NCBI RefSeq assembly: GCF_000003815.2
Contig: NC_049979.1
Span: forward strand, 11,201,381-11,265,380
Direction: 5' to 3'
Length of the DNA: 64,000 bases
Origin: Branchiostoma floridae
Taxonomy: Eukaryota > Chordata > Leptocardii > Amphioxiformes > Branchiostomatidae
Under the pieces are notes generated by a model that was given only the letters and a program-made list of their open reading frames with translations, had not been told where the DNA came from and made no database searches. Positions 54,061-64,000 of the stretch are shown here, one piece after another (within the stretch, counting starts at the first letter, position 1; the number at the start of each line of letters is the position of its first letter). The translations under genes were made by a program, and so were the position numbers.

Positions 54061-55254
54061 GCAAATTATATAAATCACTCTGTATTTAATATAATTACTT
54101 AGGGAAACTTCTATAACGGTTGAAAAATACTTGTGACGGAGTCACCTGAAAGGACTTGAATCGACCCATAGATGTCTAAAAATAGAGAAGAAGTAGGTCA
54201 AAGGAGCCAGTGGAAGCAGGGGCTCCCTGATAAACAGACGTTGTCTTGGAAGCATGAAATTCTGATTGACCAGGGATGTTACTAGGTCATCCGTGTACTA
54301 TTCCGCCAGGATGGAGTCTGGTAGAGACTACTGGCTGAAAAATGCCTATAAATGGTCATGGTTCATGTTAGCAAAATACAAAGCCTGACCGTGTCCAACA
54401 CGTATCTATAAAATTAAGCAATTAAATAGCTTGCTGAATTGATGTCAATACGACGGCACACAGCAAAGGATTCATAGCAGTTGAAATATAACATATCTAT
54501 ATACAAGTGTTGCTTATATCTATATACAGATCAACAATAAAAGCAACACTATATCATGGGAGCGGTAAAAATGTAGTAGAGGGAACTTGACGAATATCAC
54601 TTGATATAAAGATGTAGAGCTAATATCTACGAGACACTTCAGGTGTATTTTCTTATGATGGACTGCAAGGAAACTTGGTGTTCCATGTGCCAGTAACACT
54701 ACATGGGTCTAAACAAACGAATAAGTACTATGTAAAGTCAGTAATATAACATAATTGAACAATGACGGCTTGTAGTAACACATAGTACTTACATCTGTGA
54801 ACTAGGTTAAAACAACAAGTGACCAAGTGCTGGGACAAGACAAACCCAACATGTTGAAGAACAGCACTTAGGTCAAAAGGGTCACCGTCAATTATCCACG
54901 CATTCCTCAACTCTTAACAGAGATGTCATGTTGTAAGGGAAAGGTCGGCTAGAAAGAACTGACATCATTGCGAGAAATACAAATCGCCAAAGGTGACAGG
55001 CGGCTGTCATCGGACAGTCGCAGAAATCATAACCTTGGACTCTGTAAAATACCTCTGACTTAACTCGCGACTGCAAAACTTTACTTTCTATTTTCATGAG
55101 ATTGAAACAAACGTTCACCAAGGCGGGGGTCGTAGCAATCCTTACATATGGCCCTTAGATGACCCTTGGTGAGTTAAAAAGTTCCGTAAATTGGAAGGAA
55201 CAACTGTTACAGTGGCCGGGGTTTGGTGAGTGACGAATGCAATTATCGGCGTGA
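54061..55254. other. Gene-free sequence
   Basis: No gene or clear repeat recognised. Confidence 0.5.
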
Positions 55255-55390
55255 CTTCCTGTGGTTTCCAGGTTTCCAAGACCTACCCACATACCAAATA
55301 TCACTTCAATCCATTCAGCCGGTCTTCAATTTGCTGGTTTCTACATACATACATACATACATACATACATACATACATACATACAAACGC
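55255..55390 (+). repeat. LINE 3'-tail-like fragment with (ACAT)n tract
   Basis: CCTACCCACATACCAAATAT, then CACTTCAATCCATTCAGCCG and a ten-copy (ACAT)n at 55343-55384. The unique part plus a tetranucleotide tail is the typical 3' end of a dispersed retroelement. Confidence 0.65.
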
Positions 55391-58220
55391 TACCCAAAAC
55401 ATAACCAGCTCTCCGAAAGTAATTATGACAACACAAAATAGAACAGTAACCTCATACCTGTACAAATTGTTCTGATTATGCAAAGACATTCATTCACATC
55501 GCCAAAACATTTGCTGCATTATGTACACCGACAGAATAGACTAATCTACTCACAATGTTCATAATCCAACCAACCACTACATGATGTGACTAGATAACAT
55601 ATGGACTTATACACATTAATCATTCAAAAAGAACTATCTTCCATAGAAATTGTTTATTTGGCGAAGATATGTGTTCGAGGAACTCTAGTTAAGCAATGAT
55701 GTGAATTACAAAGTTTATTCCAACATTTTCAGTCACGACATTTTTGGAAGAAGGACTAAAATTCTATGTATGTACGTACTTTTCCGTACAATTAGGGATG
55801 AGAATTACGTTTGTTCAATGAATTCCTCTATATATCAAGTGTTTCCTACAAGACGATCGTTATTTAATCTTCGTGTAGCTATCCTCTAGGAAGCTAGTAC
55901 CCGCGAACCGCCGGCCCCAGGATCTAGGCTATCCACATCGGATTGATTGACCTCCACATATGAGATCATGTTTGAATGGCGTTCGGTTCCATTTTTTGTC
56001 AAAGAACGAGTCATCGCGCGTCTTCTGAACATGTTTCTGGCCTTTCAAAGTCATAAGGTCACAAAATACAACTACTAAAGGGTATGATATGACTGTTGGC
56101 CTGTTGCCGTCCCTAACAATGAAAGGTTAAGTGTATATCGGTTTGGCCTATTTAGTCTCACGGGTGCCATATTTCATCGTGTCTCCCCATAACGATTAGC
56201 TCGCTTTGACCCACTTCTGGTAATTTTTCAATCATATCATCGATCCACAAGCAACCTTACTCCCCCGGGATCGGGGATACACTTTGAAACTTTCTTAAGT
56301 AGTTGACTCAATCATTTGTAATACCTGTTTTCGGCTCACCTCCTTGCTCTGTCACACTGGCATTTCAGCATTTCACCTCCCACGTTAGACATGTCACCTC
56401 TCAGCTCAGGCGGGTCTCGGGGATGATGAGGAAGGTTCGACCATTTGTAAGCCTAAAAGCCTCCATCCCACATCCCGCGGTCACATATTCCCGAAGCAGG
56501 CAAAGCCGCATGTGAAGATACGCCCAACTGCAGAATCGCACAGCTGCAGTGAATGTAAAACCAGGGAGAATCATTCTCTAATGCCCTTCCAGACACCCTC
56601 AAGGAACGGGGTTGCGTTGTTCCGTGGGTTGAACAGATGTAAGATTATAATATAGTATACCAGAAATGTGGCAAGTTATGGAGGTCGTCTTGCTACACAT
56701 AACTTTTTATCATCTCTTTTCGCGTTGTACGGCCTCATACATTTACTGTAGCACAGGACTTTATCAATGACAACACGGGAATAATCTTGTTATTATAAAG
56801 GCTCAGTAAATATAATCATCTAGAATTGAATTTGTCTTCATCTGTCTTAATGTCAAACGCAAAAATTTCATTTTTATTCACGAGACAGAGCGATAGCCTT
56901 TCCTTGTTCTGTGAAACTATAATCTTCGCATGTTTCCTTCCCACTGTCTTTAATGACGGATTTCAATTCGAAGCTTGTAGCAGCTGTGGTTGAAGAACCC
57001 TAAAGGACATATATATTCCAGCACACACCATTAGTGCACTCACTTCCGAGCAGACCGCGGTATGGGATGCTACATTAGTACATCGTAAATGATATCCATA
57101 GGCGACCATGCATACAGAATAGGTCTGTCTTGTCTGCAGGTGCAAAGTCAGATGGAGAGGACCCGTGTGCACGCCCTGTGGTCACACAGATCAACCCTGT
57201 ACTTGTAGAAGCAAACATCCGTCAACTAACCCTCGCTCCGATCCTGTCAATCAAATCGCACGGAAGATAGTAGCGGGTATTGACCGGCGGGTCCGATGAC
57301 ATTAGGTCCACCAGGTTATTGCCAGGTTTGAACCTCGGGTATTAAGGAGCCGATAGTGTCCACATTTGCTGGCGGGGAACCCATAGAAGAGACTTACGGA
57401 TTCACTCCTGTACGGCTGCATGTGCGATCGATACCCGGTTACGCATACAGTCACCCCTTGTCTTACAGCATTAAAGCTACCAAAGACGTTCTGTTGTTGC
57501 CATCTCTATAACAAATTTCCTGCCTTGTTCCATGCCCCCCCTTTTTTTTTACAAATTAGCGTATTGTCAAGTATAATATTCTTATTCTAATTATCTCGAT
57601 ATTCAAGAGGTGCGAATAGAAGTAGAAGAGATCATGACAAATGATAGGAAGTGATATATTAGCAAGCGCTACGGACCTCGGATCTGGGATCGCGCTCCAA
57701 CAAAGGAATGGTCAGCAGGGATTGTAGTTTAGATACGAGTCTATATAGGAACTTTTTGGGGATACAGGCAAAGAAAAACGGATCACCGTGTCTAGGGTAC
57801 AGACTTTGACTGTAAACTCAACTTTCCTAATCACAAAACTTGACTGCGGAGTAATCAGAGAACAGATTACATCATTGGTTATAGCGAATGAGTGAGCTAC
57901 AGGTAGCCATTGATTCACGCTTTACAGACTTTACAGACCATCTTGTCAAGAAAGACTCTCTCTCTCTCACTTTGAACGTCAACAATACCGGCTGTCGCCC
58001 CTGCAAGAGACTTCAGGGCTGGGATAACATCTACCAAGCAGCTGCCAGATGTCGACTGAGGACATACTGTGTTCATAAATCTCACAAATCAAATCCACTT
58101 TATCCGTTCATACATCAAGACCAACAGATCAGACGACACGGTATGGTTTACAAATTGCAGCGACGGCGCTATTTTTGAGACGACTCACGCTACACAGATG
58201 TAATACCAGTTGGCGTAGCC
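55391..58220. other. Gene-free sequence
   Basis: No gene recognised. A CG-richer patch at about 57020-57420 is a candidate conserved element. A T-run is at 57540-57550. Confidence 0.45.
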
Positions 58221-59745
58221 TTAAAGAAGCCGTTGATGCACAGGGCTTTCGGAAAGTTTCATCCATCGCTCATAGCAACTCTGTAGGTATCTCTGCTTCC
58301 TCCAGACATTCAAGACTTTCGCCGTTGTCTGTTTGCTAGGATTTCGCTTTAACCTAATGAAATCCATGTAAACTCCCACTTGGGATATCGGCAAGTAGAT
58401 GTTGTTCACAGTGTTCATTGGAGTAAAGGACTGTCAGAGAACTTAGCATGTTCCACCCAAACATCAGAGATTACGATTGAATAAGCCACAGCCGGACACA
58501 ACGTACCTGCAATGACGTATTGGTCATCGTCGACTACAACAGACGAACAACAACCATTGGAGGTCATTGTGATCGGTTTTTGAAGTATCGTGACACCCAT
58601 CCCTGATTCTACAGCACCATTTAGACATACGGCTATTAACGGTCCTTTCTTGTATTTACGAGGGATCATGGATATAAAGCTGCATTGGGTCAACGTACTG
58701 CGACAGCAAGGCACCTCAGGCTGGCGGCAGTTCGTCTCTGGGACAACATGAAAAAACCCTTTGGCGATACTTAAACTCGTAAATGTATTACGGCCGATAG
58801 CGATAGCATTTCATTATCAACTCCTCGCTCATCTCAATAGATTTGTATGCCAAGTTCTATGAAAACAAAGGCCGTTGATTCATTACATTCGGATCCCAAA
58901 TATGGAAAATATTTCCGGAAGGTTTCGTGGTGTATTTAGGTAAAGATGCTTTTAAAGTGCACTGCAAAGTTATGGATAAATCGCAATGTCGACATATGCA
59001 GTCAACGTAGTTTTTTTCTCGAACACCCTATACAAATCATTCAAAATATGATGCCATATTACAAGACGCGATATCTACACCAGTATTTCGAATGACATGT
59101 CATTAGTAGCAGGAAGCAGCATTTTCCAACCGCTCAACTGTCTCATCAAAAACCTTGTTCACCAGTGGTACCAGTACGTCTTGCTCTTGATGAGGGGTTG
59201 CAAGAATATTGTTGTATAGGCTTCATTTCCGATGGAATTAAGCCGATAAAGTGTTTCTATTAGGATATCAAGTTAACCTGACGAGCAAATTTCAGAATTG
59301 CAGAGTCACGCAATTCCCTACCAGTTCCGGCATCAACCAATTCCTGCGTGAAGAACGATTTGACTGAGGATTTTGCGTATGCTGACGTTCGGTACCTATG
59401 CAGCTATTTACTAAATCGTGCGGTGCCACCAGATCGATATTGTGATCGGTCGGGACAGTAAGTAGCCTTAGTTGATGCGAGTCGTCATTGTGAATTGCTA
59501 AGAAGGTTACTCCACGGCCTGGCTGACCCAACCAGATCATCCGCTGTCCACCTTGAACTGCTGACCTACGTTTTAGACTCCATCTGCAAGTCCTTATTCC
59601 AATGGCGATACTCGTTAAATAGCCAGGATACCTCCGTTGGAAATATCACTGATTTGTTGGAGATGAAACAGTTGCATGTCTACCACCTGGATTTCCAATG
59701 AGGCTGCCTGCAAAAAGTCGGTGATATCCGGTTCTTCCAAGGATC
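58221..59745 (-). pseudogene. Broken BTB-Kelch (KLHL-type) gene, 5' truncated
   Basis: Read on the minus strand, fragments in several frames follow the order of a BTB-BACK-Kelch protein. Near 59745-59610: LEEPDITDFLQAASLEIQVV, the end of a BTB domain. Near 59480-59290: LLTVPTDHNIDLVAPHDLV then NWLMPELVGNC, resembling the BACK domain (LSSDDL and LPELL). Near 58690-58490: PRKYKKGPLIAV, GAVESGMG and CCSSVVVDDDQYVIAG, a Kelch blade. Near 58300: SCYERWMKLSESP, another Kelch strand. Stops and frameshifts lie between them and the start of the BTB domain is missing, so it cannot make a full protein. KLHL proteins are usually adaptors of Cullin-3 ubiquitin ligases. Absence of introns fits a single-exon family member or a processed copy. 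The match is by eye and moderate. Confidence 0.55.
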
Positions 59746-61435
59746 AATTATTTGCGCAGTAATATTTTGAGATTGAATTATGATGGACTTAAATGATTAT
59801 GTCTAATATCTACGATATGAAAATAATCATGTCACGCATGGCTAGTTAAAGAACAATCGGTGAGGTAGAATTCATTAAAATCGCTCATCCATGCGTATCT
59901 GTGCCCGATATCTTAAGCAGAGGTCCATTACGCAGAGTAGGAGAAGCGTGTGATTTAACCTTATTCTGCCAGGAAAATCTATTGGTTTCTGTTCACTGAT
60001 TAATGAGAACAATGGGAACCCGTCTTGACCCCGATATGACGAATCACTGAGTGCCGATCACCTCTGACCTTTACCCTGTACGACGTAATGCCACAGGCGT
60101 CCCTGGATGCCGTACGACATGCTGCTGGAACACACTGGCACAGAAACCCATTTCTGTGGACAGTATTTAGAAGACTTTAAGTGAACTTTGTAAATAGGAA
60201 CTTCTTACAAGACATGTCCGTTATGCCTGCTACGACATGTTATCTTTGCATCGAAATATTTTGGCAGTAAGCTTCACGTCCTTGAGTGAAATCATTATCA
60301 GCTCTTTATCCAGCCTGATAGTTAGAATTAAAGGCTGTCGCCATATATACGATGTAACATTGATCCAAAGATTTACTTTCAATTTATCCATCCAAGCATA
60401 TAGAGATCAGATTGAAGATTATGCAAGCGAAATGCACAAATGATGAAGACAACCAGAACCATCAGTCAAACCAGCAATACCGTGTAAACACACCAATAAG
60501 ATTCCAACACATGAACGCTTCTGTATAGCCATGAACATTTCTTTTTTTCTTTGTCTTTGACTACCCGTCGGAAGCTCCATTTCGGTGATTTAAAGCTCTG
60601 GACCTTACGATGATTGAAACTGTGGTAGATACCACCTCCCATGGCGATAAGGCCCAAGCCGTGTCCTGGCGGAATGGATGTTTATGGACAAAATGATAGA
60701 TTTTCGCCGGTAATAGCGGGTTTGCTTGCTGGCCTGGACTTGACCCACATCCTTCTCGCTAGATTGAAATCAGAGGTCAAGTTCGACGTGAAAAAGGATA
60801 CCCCTACATCAGATTTCATGGGTCGCTGTGAGTGAAAGTATATGTATTGCTTTGTACTGCACTGTGCACATCTGGCCGTAAACGTATGCACTAACTGGTT
60901 TGAAAATAAATATGTCACATTTGATGATGATGAATCCCAGTCCATGACAGTACGTGTGTTTTTTGATATCATAACGTTTCCAATAAACTGCAGGATTACA
61001 TATCCTTCATTTTCATGAAATAGAAGAAAGGTGCTTTGATGTAACCCGTCAATAGACAGTAGGAAAATTTGCAGGTAAGGCAGAGAGACCAGGTGCGCCT
61101 TCAGAGGCGGGAGCTTTCCGGCTTCGACCTGATTTCACGGGGTCTCCGTCTTCTGGGAGGGAATAATCAACGCCTGCGTGACACGAGCAACCTTTAAATG
61201 TGACCAGCTTCACACATCTGATGATATCCCGGGCGCAGAGTTATGATCGTCTGCACATGACGTATATCATGACGAGGTCTAATCGCTGTGGCCGAATTGG
61301 TTCTTAGCAGGGACATCCATCAAAGGTACTTTGTGGGTTATCGCAAGGATGTGTTCTCCTTGTTAATCTACATGGTACAGGCAACGGTTGTTTCTGCAGC
61401 GCAATGGCAGACATCCCGCGAACAGTTGTCATGTA
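59746..61435. other. Gene-free sequence
   Basis: No gene or clear repeat recognised between the Kelch pseudogene and the mariner. Confidence 0.5.
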
Positions 61436-62008
61436 CGAGGGGCGTGCAATAAGTAATGGTCCTGACCCACTTCCAGTTGTCTGATCTAAATTTTGTATGT
61501 GTAATAATTCATATCTCTATGGGTTATGTTGCAAAAGACAGCTCTGAACTAATTGTGGTTTCTGATTTACTGGTGTTTGAACTTAGTCAGGTGCGAAATG
61601 GACCAGGTGTGAAATGGAACCAGTTGAGTGTCGCGCAGTGATCCGGTTTTTGTATTTGAAAGGACGCACACCAAAGAAGACTTTTGATGAAATAAATGAA
61701 ACTTATGGTGATGATGCCCCATCATATGACCTTGTAAAACGCTGGCATCCTGAATTCAAACGTGGCTGTAAGTCTGTGGAAACAGCTCCCAGACCTGGTC
61801 GTCCCTCTTGTGCCATTGATGAGGCATCAGTTGGAGGACCAACCTGGGGTGTCCTACAAAATCGGTGTCCAGAGCTGCATCAAACGATGGGAGAAATGCA
61901 TAACTCTGGGTGATTCCTATGAAGAGAAAGACTAATAACTGTGCCAAGTTTCATTAATCTCCTGCTATGGGAAATGGGTCAGGACCATTACTAATTGCAC
62001 GCCCCTCG
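61436..62008 (+). mobile_element. Internally deleted mariner element with transposase remnants
   Basis: The left end CGAGGGGCGTGCAATAAGTA and the right end TACTAATTGCACGCCCCTCG are inverted repeats that match over about 38 bases with two or three mismatches, and TA flanks both sides (61434-61435, 62009-62010), the target of Tc1/mariner elements. Inside, an ATG at 61614 opens MEPVECRAVIRFLYLKGRTP and continues to SVETAPRPGRPS, the N-terminal helix-turn-helix part of mariner transposase. At about 61858-61935, in another frame, CIKRWEKCITLGDSYEEKD is the C-terminus followed by a stop. The central catalytic region is deleted, so it cannot move by itself. Confidence 0.92.
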
Positions 62009-62010
62009 TA

Positions 62011-63247
62011 CTAGGTAATATATTGAAAAAAGAGGTTTATGCCACCTTCAAAATTGCTGTACAAAAAATGAAGAAAAACAGCAGAAGAGATTGATCAATT
62101 CCATATCGCAATATGGTAAAACATTTTCTCAGTCATCAGTCTTGACATTTGTTAATATAGCAGCTGTACTTGGCCCACACAATGATGACTGACGGTTACA
62201 GAAGAGTATATCTTTGGTCTAAAATAAACATGTGCATCTTGCGAAAATAATGTATTTGACATTGTCGTTCCGACATTTGATTAACTTCCCAGTGTGCGGA
62301 CTAAAGCCACGCTTTGATGGGAAATAATGTGGCGCCTGCTAATGACTCACCCAAACACTAATATGTCAGGGGAATCTACTCGGCATGTCATTTGCCCAAC
62401 AGATACATTCTTAATTCAGCAAGCTAATAGGTGAACCACAAATCAATGTAATCCGGAAAGAGTAATAGCAGGGTATGAGGAATAATGAGCTTCACGAAAC
62501 GTTAATACGTTTTTCTATCATACATTGTACCTTATAGCAATGTTGACTGACATAGACTGAGACAACAGATGTAGTATTATAAACGCTCACACAATGAAAT
62601 AATTCTGATATTCCAACATTGGAGCTGGGGACTCGACATTACACGGTAGGATGGCTATTTAATCAACTGAGTAGATTCTGACAAAGGGCACGAATGTATA
62701 TTGCAGATGATTATTCCTGACATGATAACATCAACATGTAATCACCTGATTTCTCATGACAATACGTCCTTCATGAGATATATTTTCGCACATGGGCTGT
62801 ATATGTGAATAAATTTTATCGTCCATGTTCCATATCAAACGTCATACACTAGATAACAGAACCGGCCTCTGCCGATAGAGTAACGATAGTTACTGCCGCT
62901 GATGTAATGATGATTGTCGCCTCCTCCGGCAGACTATTTACAGTTGCATGATTAATCCCGGGGTCAGGAGAAATGGCTTGGCAACAAGATGTAATTGCTA
63001 TCATGTACACCATCTCAATTTCACCCCAGGGAAGTACGTCACGGAGTGTTGATGACACGTAGATTACGTACCGAGTCGATACATGACGGGAAGTCCCGGG
63101 GATACGGAATGAAAACATTGGAACCATTGATGCTCCACTGCGCACGCATGGCGCCAATACAAAGTCGCCTAAAAATTACCTGGGCAAAACAGTAATCCAA
63201 ATGAGTGAAGGTCGTTCGGTATAAGATGAGCCTCGTGCTGTGTTAGG
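62011..63247. other. Gene-free sequence
   Basis: No gene or clear repeat recognised. Confidence 0.5.
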
Positions 63248-63428
63248 GCGTGGTCACATAGGTCTTGCACGACGATCGCTGACATTTGGGAGGACAAAAA
63301 CGTACGTCTACTGCAAAGTTCCACTGTCTTGGTACACAGAATGCTGTCCGCGGTTGGTTCTGTCACGCGGCTTGAAAATCCTACGGCATCAGAATCGTGC
63401 GACGATCGAACGACCTATGTGACCGCGC
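63248..63428. repeat. 181-bp inverted-repeat element (MITE-like)
   Basis: GCGTGGTCACATAGGTC (63248-63264) and GACCTATGTGACCGCGC (63412-63428) are inverted repeats with one mismatch. TTAG occurs just outside both ends (63243-63246 and 63431-63434) and may be a 4-bp target duplication. Inner words GACGATCG are shared by both halves. Confidence 0.7.
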
Positions 63429-64000
63429 ACTTAGTTGCACTTATTAGGCTTGCTTGCGACAGGAAACTTTCATATTGATGCACAATTTAGGTTGAAAGTT
63501 ACGCTTGCTCCATCATTTTACATTTGCCAGGACGTCTTAAGTCTCGTATCTATATTCTGACAGAGAAGAACATATGCCCTTCAAGTCAATATCACTGTCA
63601 ATTATTTCGACTATGACGCACTGCTGCGCTGACCTAACCTAATGTGTTTTGTCGTAATCGGCGCCAAGTGTATTGGAAAAGAAAATCATGAATTGTAGCC
63701 TCGGGAGACTGGGGTATGTCCATGTTGTAAGGTCAATATCCTCTCCAGGGGCTCTAGAATAACTTTGTATAACGTTATTACATGGCACGCACGAAGATGT
63801 GTTAAGCCGACAATGGGCTGCAAAAAATGCGCACTTTCTTCCGCATCGATCTCGACAACCGCAGGAATCTCAATAACAATGGAAGGTTGATATCAAGAGA
63901 CAAATTTTTCTATTTTCTGATTTAAAAACAAAACTTCTGGTTAGCGCCAAAGATGTCCTTGGGTAACACGATGCCCCAGAGGTAGTGCTGTGTACCTCAA
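63429..64000. other. Gene-free sequence to window end
   Basis: No gene or clear repeat recognised. Confidence 0.5.

Overview
The window looks like invertebrate chordate DNA, most likely a lancelet (Branchiostoma). This is an inference: there is no species tag. It rests on intron-rich genes whose closest matches are chordate-type papilin and DDAH, short introns of 0.2-2.6 kb, CR1-like, mariner and hAT-like elements, a tRNA-headed SINE and many short inverted-repeat elements. There are two assembly gaps (16701-16800 and 22146-22438).

Region 1 (1-12757, + strand) is the 3' half of a papilin gene, an extracellular-matrix glycoprotein of the ADAMTS-like group. Sixteen exons can be joined in one frame, from 1365 to a stop at 12757, giving 831 residues. 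The module order is: two plus three Cys-rich papilin cassettes (FGCC..DG type), Kunitz 1-3, two short acidic linker exons, Kunitz 4, a sixth cassette, three Ig domains, and a C-terminal PLAC domain. The 5' half (TSP1 repeats and spacer) lies outside the window. A CR1-like LINE fragment sits antisense just upstream of the first recognised exon. A 17-copy minisatellite built from 3' splice-site sequence fills the end of the intron before Kunitz 3.

Region 2 (14808-17281, - strand) is a complete five-exon dimethylarginine dimethylaminohydrolase (DDAH) gene of 274 residues, with the catalytic His and Cys and the acidic substrate-binding residues present. It converges on papilin, with about 2.05 kb between the two stop codons.

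Region 3 (17.3-64 kb) has no gene I can call intact. It holds a perfect 24-bp-arm palindrome and a CA/CG tract upstream of DDAH, SINE copies, a hAT-like MITE with an 8-bp target duplication and a second broken copy, a foldback element, several other short inverted-repeat elements, two satellite-like arrays, a broken BTB-Kelch (KLHL-type) pseudogene at about 58.2-59.7 kb, and an internally deleted mariner at 61.4-62.0 kb. The remaining sequence may be regulatory, but nothing in one sequence can show that.

No tRNA, rRNA, CRISPR array or bacterial-style operon was seen. I did not find a convincing new multi-gene system. The most unusual local structures are the splice-acceptor minisatellite in papilin and the palindrome upstream of DDAH.
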